Positions 1 through 8,513 of a stretch of DNA of 64,000 nucleotides are shown one piece after another (position 1 is the stretch's first letter; each line of letters starts with the position of its first letter). Both the position numbers and the translations under genes were made by a program. The stretch lies in assembly GCA_036172265.1 (NCBI GenBank), contig JASFBA010000103.1:1-64000 (forward strand). Direction: 5' to 3'. This DNA is from JASFBA01 sp036172265. Its GTDB lineage: Bacteria; Chloroflexota; Chloroflexia; DTKN01. The notes under the pieces were generated by a model. It had not been told where the DNA came from. It saw nothing but the letters and a program-made list of their open reading frames with translations, and did no database searches.

Positions 1-10
1 CCACAAAAGG

Positions 11-180
11 GGCCGGCCGGCGCTTCGGGACACGCCTTGGGCCGAGCGGCCCGGCCCGCCGGCCGGAAGCGAGGCCGGCCTATCCCCCCAGGGGGGATTT
101 GGCGGGACGGCCTCCACCGAGCGGCCCGCCCCGCCGGCCGAAAAGAACCCCCTAGCCCTCCACGGAGGCGAGGAGGGGAC
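11..180. repeat. GC-rich dispersed repeat, inverted relative to the 20.1-20.7 kb copies
   Basis: Bases 11-86 are a close reverse-complement match to the start of the repeat unit at about 20150-20225 (shared core GGACACGCCTTGGGCC, then GCGAGGCCGGCCTATCC). A second partial copy of the GAGCGGCCCGCC motif lies at about 119-135. The open frame across this stretch is a by-product of GC richness and shows no protein family. Nothing else is recognisable in bases 1-279, which lie downstream of livF. Confidence 0.7.
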
Positions 181-279
181 TCACTTCGCCGAATGGATAT
201 ACCCCAGAGGTATCTGGATGGTATGGCCACACCTACCAATTTTGTAACGATCGACTTGGGCAACATACCCCTGTAGCCC

Positions 280-990
280 CTACCCTCCCAGATACGACTT
301 GCGCACCATCTCGTTCTCCTGGAGGTTCGCCGCCGTGTCGTGGAGGACGATCTGCCCGGTCTGGAGAACGTATCCCCGGTGGGCCACGGAGAGGGCCATC
401 AGGGCGTTTTGCTCCACCAGGAGGATGGTCGTTCCCTGCTGGTTGATCTCCTGAATCGTCTCGAAGATGCGTTCCACCAGGATGGGGGCCAGCCCCATAG
501 AAGGTTCGTCCAGGAGGAGGATGCGCGGGCGGGCCATGAGCGCTCGGCCGATGGCCAACATCTGTTGCTCTCCGCCGGAGAGGGTGCCGCCGACCTGCCG
601 GCGGCGGTCCTTGAGTTGAGGAAAGAGGGCAAAGATGCGCTCAATGTCCTGGGCGATGCCGTCCCGATCGGTGCGGGCATAAGCACCCATTTCCAAGTTC
701 TCCAGCACAGTAAGGCGGGAGAAAATTCGCCGGCCCTCCGGCACCTGGGCCACACCCCGGCGCACGATCTCGTGGGCCGGCATGCCGTGAATCGGCTGGC
801 CCGCCAGGAAAATTTCCCCTTGGGCCGGCCGCAGGATGCCGCAGATGGTGTTCAACGTGGTCGTCTTGCCGGCCCCGTTCGCACCAATAAGCGTAACGAT
901 CTCCTCTTCCTCCACCTCCAGCGAGATGCCTTGCAGGGCGTGGATATGGCCGTAGTAGGTGTGGACGTTGCGCACTTCCAAGAGCGCCAT
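280..990 (-). CDS. livF: Branched-chain amino acid type ABC transporter ATP-binding protein LivF
   Basis: Cytoplasmic ATPase that would pair with LivG to power import of branched-chain amino acids or related amides. The 236 residues match the usual LivF length. Visible: Walker A GANGAGKT (36-43), Q-loop Gln 82, signature LSGGEQQ (137-143), Walker B ILLLDEP (157-163), and VEQN where other ABC proteins have the H-loop, as is usual in LivF. Its ATG overlaps the livG stop by one base (TGATG), so translation is probably coupled. It is last in livK-H-M-G-F. The true substrate (leucine, urea, amides) cannot be read from the sequence. Confidence 0.93.
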   Translation of the reverse strand: MALLEVRNVHTYYGHIHALQGISLEVEEEEIVTLIGANGAGKTTTLNTICGILRPAQGEIFLAGQPIHGMPAHEIVRRGVAQVPEGRRIFSRLTVLENLEMGAYARTDRDGIAQDIERIFALFPQLKDRRRQVGGTLSGGEQQMLAIGRALMARPRILLLDEPSMGLAPILVERIFETIQEINQQGTTILLVEQNALMALSVAHRGYVLQTGQIVLHDTAANLQENEMVRKSYLGG

Positions 991-1898
991 CAGGCCACCC
1001 TCCTTTTCCCCAGGTAAGCCTCGATCACCCGGGGGTTGTTCTGTATCTCCTCCGGCGTGCCCTCGGCGATCTTGACCCCATAGTCCAACACCGTCACCCG
1101 GTCGGAAATGCCCATCACCACTTTCATCCGGTGTTCAATAAGGAAAATGGTCAGGCCTTGCTCACGGCGCAGGCGCCGGATGAGGTCCATCATCTCCTCG
1201 ACCTCGCGGGGGTTCATCCCGGCTGTGGGTTCGTCCAAAAGAAGGAGACGCGGCCGGCTGGCCAGGGCGCGGGCGATCTCCAGCCGGCGCTGGGCACCAT
1301 AAGGCAGGTTCTGGGCCAGTTCCTCCTCATAGCCGCGCAACCCAACGAAATCCAGCAGATGCTGCGCCTCCTCCCAGGCCCGTTCCTCCTCGGCTGCCAG
1401 GTCAGGTGTCCCCAGAAGGAGATGAGCGGTCTCCTGCAGGGCCCGGTTCAGATCTTTCAGGAAGATGCCCAAGCCCTTTCGCCAGTTGGAAGAGTTCCCG
1501 GCCTGCAGACGTTCGGCAGCACGTTCCAGCGCCCTCCCGGAGGGCGTCCCCAGGACGATGCCTAGGAAGTTGGCCTTCAGGAGGTAGTGCTGGCCAACCA
1601 GGACGTTCTCCAGCACCGTCATCTTGGGGAAGAGGCGGATGTTCTGGTAGGTGCGGGCGATGCCCAGCCGGGCGATGCGGTCAGGGGAAAGCCCCACCAA
1701 GGGAACGCCGCGAAAGGTGATTTCCCCTTCCTCCGGTCGGTAGAAACCGGTCACGCAGTTGAAAAAGGTGGTCTTGCCGGCACCGTTGGGGCCGATCAGG
1801 CTGACAATGGCTCCCTCTTCGATCTCAAAATCGAAGCGGTTGACGGCTACCAGGCCGCCGAAACGTTTGGTTACTCCTCGAGCGTTGAGCAAAGCCAT
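990..1898 (-). CDS. livG: Branched-chain amino acid type ABC transporter ATP-binding protein LivG
   Basis: Partner ATPase of LivF. Walker A GPNGAGKT (36-43), TYQNIRLF Q-loop, LPYGAQRR signature typical of LivG, Walker B LLLLDEPTAGMNP and the H-loop IEHRMK are all present. At 302 residues it is about 45 longer than the usual 255-260. The extra, charged and probably helical, segment lies between LVGQHY and the LLDFVGL motif (about residues 110-165), between the Q-loop and the signature. It starts 12 bases after the livM stop, within one operon. Confidence 0.92.
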   Translation of the reverse strand: MALLNARGVTKRFGGLVAVNRFDFEIEEGAIVSLIGPNGAGKTTFFNCVTGFYRPEEGEITFRGVPLVGLSPDRIARLGIARTYQNIRLFPKMTVLENVLVGQHYLLKANFLGIVLGTPSGRALERAAERLQAGNSSNWRKGLGIFLKDLNRALQETAHLLLGTPDLAAEEERAWEEAQHLLDFVGLRGYEEELAQNLPYGAQRRLEIARALASRPRLLLLDEPTAGMNPREVEEMMDLIRRLRREQGLTIFLIEHRMKVVMGISDRVTVLDYGVKIAEGTPEEIQNNPRVIEAYLGKRRVA

Positions 1899-1910
1899 TG
1901 TTGGCTCCTT

Positions 1911-3854
1911 CTATCCTGCCTGGCCGGCCGCCCTTTTGCCGGCCTCCTCCACCCCCAGGCGGAAGCGGCGGCGGGCCGGCCAGAAGCCTTCCGGTCGGGA
2001 CAGCATCATAAAGACTAGGAGGGCTCCATAAAAGAGCAACCGGTACTCGGCAAACTCCTGCAATACCTCGGGCAACCCCACCAGGACGAGCGCGCCGATC
2101 ACTACCCCGGGGATGCTGCCCATTCCCCCCACGATGATCAGACAGAGGACGTTGATGGAGATGAGCAGACTGAAACTGTTGGGAAAGATCGAGGAGAGTT
2201 TGCTGGCAAAGATGGCCCCGGCCATCCCGGAGAAGGCTGCCCCCACGGCAAAGGCCAGGAGTTTATAGGACACCAGGTGGATGCCCATCGCCTCGGCCAC
2301 GTCCTCATCCTCACGCATGGCCATCCAGGCCCGCCCGATCCGTGAGGGGGCTAGCCGCAAAGAGATGTAAATGACCAGAAGGACGCTAAGAAAGATAAGG
2401 TAGAAGAGTTCCTGGGAACCGATGAGAGGCTTATCCACCAGCACCGGCTTGGGGATGTCCAGGATACCCTGTGCCCCACCGATGTATGGCTTCAAGAGGT
2501 CGGAGTTGGCCAGTTTCTGGATGATCTCCCCAAAGCCCAGGGTGACGATGGCCAGATAATCGCCCCGCATCCGCAGCACAGGGATGCCCAGGAGGAGGCC
2601 GGCTATAGCGGCTAGCAAGATGGCCACCAGCCAGGCTGCCCAGAACGACCAGCCGATCACCCCTCGTACCGAAAACTCCTGGGGCAAACGGGAAGTCAAA
2701 AAGCCGGCCGTATAGGCGCCGATGGCGAAAAAGGCCACATACCCCAGGTCGAGCAGGCCGGCGAAGCCAACCACGATGTTCAGCCCCAGGCCCATCAGGA
2801 CGTAGAGGCCAACGTTATCCAACACGTCGCTCCAGCGGATTCCCAGTAGGAGGGGCAGGATAAGGAGCACGTTGACCAGAAGGAAGGTATTGATCACCTG
2901 GCTGCTGCGCGGCCTCTGGAAACGCTCCTGAACTTGCCGGCGCCAAGGGCTGTTCAGGGCCAGCAGGAGGCCCCAGACAACGGCGCCGCCGGCCCAGAGG
3001 GCCAGACGGACGATCATGGATACCAACGCAATCCCGGGCCGCCAGATGAGGACGAGCCGTTCCAGGAGGACCAAAGCAACATAGAGGGCGGCCCAGCCTT
3101 CCAGGGAAAGCCCGATCAGCCGGCCCAGCGGGGTGCTCAGCCAGCGGCGGATGTAAGGAAGCAGATAGACCCAGCCGGCCCCGATCCCCAGGAGGATAAG
3201 CACTCCCCAGGGCGAAAGGCCCTTTCCGGCAAAGAGAAAGCCCTGCTGGGCACGGGCAAATCCCTGGTTCACCAGGAGGTCCTGAACCAGTTCGCGGAGC
3301 AGAGATACCAGGAAAAGCAGGCCCATACCTGCGCCAGCCATCCGCCGGAAGAGCACCGGAAGATCATAATAGGCGGATCCCAATGTTCCCAGCACGCTCC
3401 CTCCGACGATCAGGAGCAGGACGGCCGGTCCAAGAGGCAACCCCAACGTCAGGAGTTCGACCAAGGTCGGGGTGGCGTAGACAAAGATGTCGCGCATGTT
3501 CACCTGGCTGACCAGGAGAGCCAGGAAGGCAAGAAGAAGGCCAACGACGGCACCTGAAAAGGCTCCGGCCAGAAGGGGAGGAATCGGGCGATCGGCTTCC
3601 TTTCGAACGGTGGTCGAAGCCTGCCGGCCAGCGAAAAAGGCCAGGAGCATGAGGAGGGCCGTGCCCATTGAGAGGACGTTGCCGATAATCTCGCGTTTGG
3701 AAAAGATCTCCAGCAGCCCGCCCAGGGCCAGGAAGAGGGCCACCCCGCCGAGCACCAGGCCATGTCGCAATCCCCTGCGTGTTGGCCCGAGTTCCCGTCG
3801 GACTCCCGGCCAGGCTCCCCGGATGCGATCGAGTAGTCGTACCTGTTTCTGCAC
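1911..3854 (-). CDS. livM: Branched-chain amino acid type ABC transporter permease LivM, with long N-terminal membrane extension
   Basis: Inner-membrane permease. The C-terminal half (from about residue 325) is canonical LivM: GLGLNIVVGFAGLLDLGYVAFFAIGAY in outline, and the cytoplasmic coupling loop AWMAMREDEDVAEAMGI. The first 320 residues are an extra hydrophobic region with about eight predicted membrane spans; normal LivM has 300-420 residues, this one 647. The start is GTG at 3854, 15 bases after the livH stop. The extension is in frame without an internal strong ribosome site that I could find, so it appears to be a real part of the protein. Confidence 0.88.
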   Translation of the reverse strand: MQKQVRLLDRIRGAWPGVRRELGPTRRGLRHGLVLGGVALFLALGGLLEIFSKREIIGNVLSMGTALLMLLAFFAGRQASTTVRKEADRPIPPLLAGAFSGAVVGLLLAFLALLVSQVNMRDIFVYATPTLVELLTLGLPLGPAVLLLIVGGSVLGTLGSAYYDLPVLFRRMAGAGMGLLFLVSLLRELVQDLLVNQGFARAQQGFLFAGKGLSPWGVLILLGIGAGWVYLLPYIRRWLSTPLGRLIGLSLEGWAALYVALVLLERLVLIWRPGIALVSMIVRLALWAGGAVVWGLLLALNSPWRRQVQERFQRPRSSQVINTFLLVNVLLILPLLLGIRWSDVLDNVGLYVLMGLGLNIVVGFAGLLDLGYVAFFAIGAYTAGFLTSRLPQEFSVRGVIGWSFWAAWLVAILLAAIAGLLLGIPVLRMRGDYLAIVTLGFGEIIQKLANSDLLKPYIGGAQGILDIPKPVLVDKPLIGSQELFYLIFLSVLLVIYISLRLAPSRIGRAWMAMREDEDVAEAMGIHLVSYKLLAFAVGAAFSGMAGAIFASKLSSIFPNSFSLLISINVLCLIIVGGMGSIPGVVIGALVLVGLPEVLQEFAEYRLLFYGALLVFMMLSRPEGFWPARRRFRLGVEEAGKRAAGQAG

Positions 3855-3869
3855 GGCTGCACCTCTCTC

Positions 3870-4934
3870 TCAGGCCTTTTTCCGGGCCAGGACCTCGCCC
3901 AGGAGCCCGGTGGGCCGGAAGATGAGCACCAGGACGAGCATGGTAAAGGCGATAACATCCTTCAGTTGGGTCGGGCTGGGGATGCCCCAGCCGCTGAAGA
4001 AGAGAGTGGGGCCAAGCGATTCGAAGATGCCCAGGAAAAAGCCGCCGAACATCGCCCCGGGGATGTTGCCGATTCCCCCCAGCACAGCGCAGGTGAAGGC
4101 CTTGATGCCGGGGATAAAGCCTACGGTGTGGGTGATCTGCTTGAACATGAGCGCATAAAGGACGCCGGCCGCCCCGGCCAGCGCCCCACCGATAGCAAAG
4201 GTGGTGGAAATAGTGCGGTTCACATCAATGCCCATCAGGGAGGCCACATCCTTATCCTCGGCCACCGATCGAATGGCCTTGCCGGTCTTGGTGTAGCGGA
4301 TAAAGAGGTACAGGCCAGCCATCATCGCCACCGCCGCCACGATGATCACGATGTGGAGAAGACGAATCTGGAGGGTGTCTATGTACCAGGAGGTCTCTTC
4401 CAGAAGTTTGACGTCCGGATAGACCTTGAAATCGGCCCCAAAGAGGCTGCGGAAGGCGTATTGGAGGAAGAACGAGGCCCCGATGGCGGTGATAAGCGGC
4501 ACCAGGCGCGGGGCCTTGCGGAGCGGCCGGTAGGCCACCCGCTCCAGCGTCACGGCCAGCGTGGTGGAAACAACCATCGCCACAAACAGGGTCAGGAGCA
4601 GGCAGAGGACGGGCTGTCGGTCCAAAAGGCCGCTTTTGGCCATAGGGGTGATCACAAAGTAGGCGATATAAGGCCCGCTCATAAAGACCTCGCTATGGGC
4701 AAAGTTGATCATAAAAAGGACCCCGTAGACCATCGTATAGCCCAGAGCGATCAGGGCGTAGATAGCCCCCTGAGCCAGACCGAAGATCAGGAAAGACCCC
4801 CAGGTCGAGAGGGAATATATCCCGCTCCGCAGGGTGGAGACGGTTCCCACCAGGACAAAAACCAGGATGGCCACCCCGATGCCCCAGACGACCAAGGTGG
4901 TCGGCTCGATCCGAAAGCGCCAGCGTTGCCACAT
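3870..4934 (-). CDS. livH: Branched-chain amino acid type ABC transporter permease LivH
   Basis: Second membrane permease of the importer. Motifs of the family: LALGYTMVYGVLFMINFAHSE-type segment and the coupling loop IRSVAEDKDVASLMGIDVN, with C-terminal GIFESLGP region. I chose ATG 4934 (MWQRW...), which has GGAGGG about 10 bases upstream; an earlier in-frame ATG at 4982 would add 16 residues made partly from an intercistronic hairpin. With 354 residues it carries about 50-60 more N-terminal residues than typical LivH, containing an extra hydrophobic span. The gap to livK (109 bases) holds a strong hairpin. Confidence 0.9.
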   Translation of the reverse strand: MWQRWRFRIEPTTLVVWGIGVAILVFVLVGTVSTLRSGIYSLSTWGSFLIFGLAQGAIYALIALGYTMVYGVLFMINFAHSEVFMSGPYIAYFVITPMAKSGLLDRQPVLCLLLTLFVAMVVSTTLAVTLERVAYRPLRKAPRLVPLITAIGASFFLQYAFRSLFGADFKVYPDVKLLEETSWYIDTLQIRLLHIVIIVAAVAMMAGLYLFIRYTKTGKAIRSVAEDKDVASLMGIDVNRTISTTFAIGGALAGAAGVLYALMFKQITHTVGFIPGIKAFTCAVLGGIGNIPGAMFGGFFLGIFESLGPTLFFSGWGIPSPTQLKDVIAFTMLVLVLIFRPTGLLGEVLARKKA

Positions 4935-4962
4935 TGCCTCGATCCCTCCAAGTATATGGACA

Positions 4963-5006
4963 GGGATGGGGCAGAGGAACATGGCCTATGTCTTCTGCCC
5001 CATCCC
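4963..5006 (-). terminator. Intercistronic hairpin between livK and livH
   Basis: Perfect 13-bp inverted repeat (4963-4975 with 4994-5006, arms GGGATGGGGCAGA / TCTGCCCCATCCC, 18-base loop) in the 109-base gap after livK. No T-run follows, so it is more likely a partial attenuator or 3'-end stabiliser that lets the binding protein be made in excess over the membrane subunits, a common arrangement in ABC operons. The function is inferred from position. Confidence 0.65.
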
Positions 5007-5043
5007 CGTGTATCCGGCGAAAAGCCGCTTTCCCCAGTCGGGG

Positions 5044-6252
5044 TTACGGCTGGACGAACTCGCCGTTCCTGACCACGTAGAAGGAGACCGTGCCGGTGCC
5101 GCAGTCGCCGTATTCGTTGCAGGAGATCGTCCCGGTCAGTCCGGCCAGGCCTTTGGTGCCGCGAATGGCATCGGAAAGGGCCTTGCGGCCGATGACCAGG
5201 TTGCCCTGAGCATCGGTCTTGGCCACTTTCTCGATGGCGCTGACGATCAGCATATAGGCGTCATAGGCGTGGGCATGGAAGGGGGCTGGCGGCTTTTCGC
5301 CGTACTTGGCCTGGTATTTGTCCAAGAAGGCGGCCATGCCGGCCCCGGCTTCGGCGGGGTTGGCCACCGTGGCATAGGCTCCTTCGGCAGCAGCGCCGGC
5401 CGCCTCCACAAAGGCCGGCCCATAGGTGCCATCGCAGCCGAAGAAGATGGCCTGATCCAACCCGACGTCAAAGCGCTGCTTGGCGATGTGGGCGCCCTCG
5501 GCCACAAAACCACCGAAGTAGATGAGTTGTGGCGGCCCACCGGGGGCGGACTTGACGCGGGTCAGCACCGGGCGCATGTCGGTATCACCCACATTGACGG
5601 CCTCCCTGGCGATGACCTGCCCGCCCAGCGCCTCAAAGTTCTTGGCGAACTCGGTGACCAGTTGCTCGCCATAGGGGCTGCCGTCGTGGATGGTGGCCAC
5701 CTTGGTCAGGCCCAGGGTGTTCTTGACGTACTTGGCCGCTTCGGCCGCCTGAATCACGTCGTTCCAGCAAACGCGGTTGAAGCTCTTCTTGGCCGTTCCG
5801 GGCGCGGTCAGGGAGGGGGCGGTGCAGGAGGGCGAGATCATGGTGTAGCCGTGCTGCTCGAAGATGGCCGCGGCCGGCGTGCAGGCCGAGGAGCACATCA
5901 TGCCGATGACGGCCACGATGGTCGGGTCGGCGACGAAGCGGTTGGCCACGGTCTGCCCACCTTCGGCGTTGCACATATCGTCGCCTACCACCAGTTCGAC
6001 CTTGTGTCCCAGAACCTCGGGCTTGTCGGCGTTGGCCAGTTCGGCCCCGCGCTTCTCGTCAATGCCCAGGACATCGATGCCGGCACCGGTCAGTCCGGCC
6101 GAAAAGCCGATGCGGATTGGCTCCCCAGGGGCGACTTTGACCACGCCCCATTCGTCCGTGATCTCGGCTGGAGCGGCCGGGACACAGGCCAGCAGTAGAA
6201 CGGCAAGGGTCAGGAAAAGCAATGCCACACTCATCGTTCGTAGCGCCTTCAT
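5044..6252 (-). CDS. livK: Branched-chain amino acid type ABC transporter substrate-binding lipoprotein LivK
   Basis: Extracellular solute-binding protein (periplasmic-binding type 1 fold) that delivers ligand to LivHM. The N-terminus is a lipoprotein signal: basic start, hydrophobic stretch, lipobox LLAC with Cys 23. The mature part begins with IRIGFSAGLTGAG and has the family's two-lobe pattern with segments such as VIGMMCSSACTPAA and a DGSPYGEQLV hinge region. Length 402 is normal. It is first in the operon, behind a promoter at 6505-6533 and an untranslated leader of about 245 bases. Confidence 0.92.
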   Translation of the reverse strand: MKALRTMSVALLFLTLAVLLLACVPAAPAEITDEWGVVKVAPGEPIRIGFSAGLTGAGIDVLGIDEKRGAELANADKPEVLGHKVELVVGDDMCNAEGGQTVANRFVADPTIVAVIGMMCSSACTPAAAIFEQHGYTMISPSCTAPSLTAPGTAKKSFNRVCWNDVIQAAEAAKYVKNTLGLTKVATIHDGSPYGEQLVTEFAKNFEALGGQVIAREAVNVGDTDMRPVLTRVKSAPGGPPQLIYFGGFVAEGAHIAKQRFDVGLDQAIFFGCDGTYGPAFVEAAGAAAEGAYATVANPAEAGAGMAAFLDKYQAKYGEKPPAPFHAHAYDAYMLIVSAIEKVAKTDAQGNLVIGRKALSDAIRGTKGLAGLTGTISCNEYGDCGTGTVSFYVVRNGEFVQP

Positions 6253-6342
6253 CTTCTTCCTCCTTGTGCGTCCTTACGCTTCCGCTCCCCTGCCTCTTTG
6301 ACCTTTCGAAAGGCCATTCCGGAGGTCCCGGCGAAGACACGC

Positions 6343-6467
6343 CGTCGGTCAGAGGGACGGAAATCGGGCCGACGTATTTTGGGCCGCATCACCCCCTTTC
6401 GTAGGGCAGGATGACCCTCCTTGTCCGGGCCCCATCGCCACAGTGCCGCAGTCCCCTTTGACCGACG
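6343..6467 (-). promoter_or_regulatory. Structured leader of livK
   Basis: The liv leader contains a 9-bp perfect long-range inverted repeat (CGTCGGTCA at 6343-6351, TGACCGACG at 6459-6467) enclosing GC-rich sequence with smaller hairpins. It does not match a riboswitch class I know. A 46-codon frame (ATG 6389 to a TGA at 6249) ends exactly on the livK start as ATGA. Regulation by this leader is inference only. Confidence 0.35.
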
Positions 6468-6504
6468 AGCACTTTTGCCCGATGTAGTGTCGTTAGTTAG
6501 TAAA

Positions 6505-6533
6505 ATTTTAGCATACCGGAGCGTTTTTGTCAA
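6505..6533 (-). promoter_or_regulatory. Promoter of the liv operon
   Basis: On the minus strand: TTGACA (6528-6533), 17-base spacer, TAAAAT (6505-6510). Its -35 overlaps the -35 of the plus-strand promoter at 6527-6554 by five bases, so the two divergent units probably compete for polymerase or share a regulator. The transcript would carry about 245 bases of leader before livK. Confidence 0.75.
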
Positions 6534-6554
6534 CAGCGAAAAAGGTGGTATAAT
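6527..6554 (+). promoter_or_regulatory. Promoter of the PKD-protein gene
   Basis: TTGTCA (6527-6532), 16-base spacer, perfect TATAAT (6549-6554), followed about 70 bases later by AAAGGAGG and the ATG at 6624. It is back to back with the liv promoter. Confidence 0.75.
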
Positions 6555-6623
6555 AGCAGAAAATAACCGTTACCGTGGGCCGGAACGGCCGAAAGTGTTT
6601 GGCTATCCTGAAAGGAGGTCGAG

Positions 6624-7895
6624 ATGAACGAGCGTAGGCGATTTCTGTACCGGCTCACCTCCCTGCTGTTCATCCTGCTCCTGGTCATCCTGGCCGCCCC
6701 GCCGTGGGTCTACTCCGGCGGCGAGGTCGTGCTCAAGGTCAAGGAGGTCGCTCAGGTCGGGGAATCGGTTACCTTCGAGGTGGTCCTGACCACGCCCGGC
6801 GAGGTGCGTTGGGATTTCGGCGACGGCACAACGGCGACGGGCCTTCTGGTCAGCCATGTCTACACCGCCGCCGGCGAGTACCGGGTCGTGGTCACCGTCT
6901 CCTACCCCACCACACCGCCCACCGGAGACCGGAAAGAGTTTCGTATCCGGGTAATGACCACGGGGAATCAACCGCCCCAGGCTGTGGCCGCGGCTTCTCC
7001 TCGCCAGACCATCGCCGGCCGGCCCATCGCCTTCGATGCCAGCGCCTCCTCTGATCCGGACGGCCAGATCACCCGCTACCTCTGGAATTTCGGCGACGGC
7101 ACGGTGGCTCCAGGGGTGCAGGTGGAGCATAGTTACGCCCAGGCCGGCACCTACGCCGTCCTCCTGACCGTGACCGACAACGGCGAAATGGATGCCACGG
7201 CCACCGTGGTGGTCACGGTCACGTCCGTCCCGGCGGAACTCCTGCCGGGCGTGAAGCGTATTCTACCGACTCCGGCCGGAGCCCCCCCAGTCATTGAACC
7301 GCTGCTCCTAATGGACATGGGCGTGTACGACTATGAACCGGAACGCTTCCCCTACCTGGAGTATAAAACCCCGCCCCTTACCCCGCCCTTCCGGGGCGTA
7401 GCCGTGGCCCACGTCCACTGGCTTCTGGCGGACCCGGCCGAGTTCGAGTACCCGGCCGGCCCGGAGGTGGCGTTGCTGGAGCGGGTCACCGTGCGCAGCA
7501 CCCACCTCCTGCCACGGGCGCACACCAGTTGGGGACTGGTGACACTGGTGATCAACGGAAGTATAGTCGAAATGCCGGTGTCCATTACCTTACGCGGCCC
7601 GGAGAAGGACATTTCCAAGGAGGTCTGGGGATTGTACGAGGAAATCTTGGCCTACCTGACGGAACAAGGAGAACGCGGGGCCATGGCTTATTCCCCTCGT
7701 TACCCCAACGGGGCCGACGTGTCCCTGGGACTGATTACCGAGTATATCCTGACCAGCGGCTACGATGGCAAGATGTCCCGCAGCGATTTTGTGACCAAGG
7801 TGGCGGAGATGCTTATGGACCGAGATGAAAATGGCGACGGCGTCGCCGGTTTCACCGATAGCGACCGCGCCCTGGGCGTCAAGGTCGGCAAGTAA
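6624..7895 (+). CDS. Secreted protein with two PKD domains and a C-terminal EF-hand-like loop
   Basis: Exported surface or periplasmic protein of unknown role. A signal peptide (basic MNERRR, then a hydrophobic run ending about residue 28) precedes two PKD domains, recognisable by VRWDFGDGTTATG (about 60-72) and YLWNFGDGTVAPG (about 152-164), each followed by the typical AGxYxVxxTV strand. PKD modules usually mediate binding in extracellular proteins. The last 30 residues contain a DRDENGDGVAGF calcium loop, dockerin- or EF-hand-like. The middle (about 210-330) matches nothing I know. The start is secured by AAAGGAGG seven bases before the ATG. It is followed after 17 bases by a lipoprotein gene. 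Confidence 0.75.
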   Translation: MNERRRFLYRLTSLLFILLLVILAAPPWVYSGGEVVLKVKEVAQVGESVTFEVVLTTPGEVRWDFGDGTTATGLLVSHVYTAAGEYRVVVTVSYPTTPPTGDRKEFRIRVMTTGNQPPQAVAAASPRQTIAGRPIAFDASASSDPDGQITRYLWNFGDGTVAPGVQVEHSYAQAGTYAVLLTVTDNGEMDATATVVVTVTSVPAELLPGVKRILPTPAGAPPVIEPLLLMDMGVYDYEPERFPYLEYKTPPLTPPFRGVAVAHVHWLLADPAEFEYPAGPEVALLERVTVRSTHLLPRAHTSWGLVTLVINGSIVEMPVSITLRGPEKDISKEVWGLYEEILAYLTEQGERGAMAYSPRYPNGADVSLGLITEYILTSGYDGKMSRSDFVTKVAEMLMDRDENGDGVAGFTDSDRALGVKVGK

Positions 7896-7912
7896 AACGA
7901 GAGGAGGCAGCA

Positions 7913-8332
7913 ATGCGGAAAGTCATCTGGGGGCTTATCCTGGTCGTCCTGCTGGCCGGCGGACTGCTGGCCTGTGGAGGCACTCCCCAGAAGAGCCTGA
8001 GTGCCAAGGAGACGGCCGAGGCCTTCCTGAAGGCGATGGAGGAGCGGGATTGGGCTACGGCTTACTCCCTGCTCAGCCCCGATTCGCGGGCCACCGTCAC
8101 GGCCGATGACTTCCAGAGAATGGTGGACCAGGCCTGGAAAAATACCCATATCGCCGGCTTCCATGTCGAGTCGGTGCAGGAAGCGGTGCTCACCGCTAGC
8201 GGCACACGGGCCTCCGTGCCCTATGCGGCCAGCCTGACCACGGCCGATGGGGCCAGGACCGTCGTCTACAACGCTTTGAGTTTGGTCAAGGTAAACGAGC
8301 GCTGGGGAGTGATTTGGCCTCCGGTGCGCTGA
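7913..8332 (+). CDS. Small lipoprotein with an NTF2/DUF4878-like fold
   Basis: 139-residue protein with a lipoprotein signal (MRKVIWG, hydrophobic core, LLAC with Cys 21). The mature part has the pattern seen in NTF2-like lipoproteins: a helix ETAEAFLKAMEERDWATAYSLLSP, then SRATVTADDF and strands ending in KVNERWGVIW. No catalytic role can be assigned. AGAGGAGG lies upstream of the ATG, 17 bases after the PKD gene, so the two are co-transcribed. Confidence 0.7.
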   Translation: MRKVIWGLILVVLLAGGLLACGGTPQKSLSAKETAEAFLKAMEERDWATAYSLLSPDSRATVTADDFQRMVDQAWKNTHIAGFHVESVQEAVLTASGTRASVPYAASLTTADGARTVVYNALSLVKVNERWGVIWPPVR

Positions 8333-8461
8333 ACCGTGGCCAAATCCGCGCGATTTTCCGGGGACAGAGCACCGGCAAAATCACCTTATGTTGCCCTTGA
8401 TAACTGCTCGTGCTTCACGGGATGCCATTTTGCGGCGATTTCCCCCAAAATTCCGGGGGTA

Positions 8462-8513
8462 GGGGCGGGTTCAGAACCCGTCCCACCGGGCGAAATTTGC
8501 CAGAGTTCAGTTT
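8462..8513. repeat. Dispersed hairpin repeat (GGGGCGGGTTCAGAACCCGTCCC type) plus GGCGAAATTTGCC motif
   Basis: A hairpin with arms GGGGCGGGTT / ACCCGTCCC (8462-8484) is followed by GGCGAAATTTGCC (8489-8502). Relatives occur at 22059-22077 (inverted) and at the 3' end of the ftr1-like gene (46970-46990); the second motif recurs at 13263-13276. The deacetylase start follows immediately. Confidence 0.6.

Noticed and set aside
37..276. Open frame of 79 codons at the window start
   Set aside because: It lies in dispersed repeat DNA, has no ribosome site and no family resemblance.
6253..6500. Known riboswitch in the livK leader
   Set aside because: No conserved core of a class I know (glycine, SAM, TPP, cobalamin, lysine) could be recognised.
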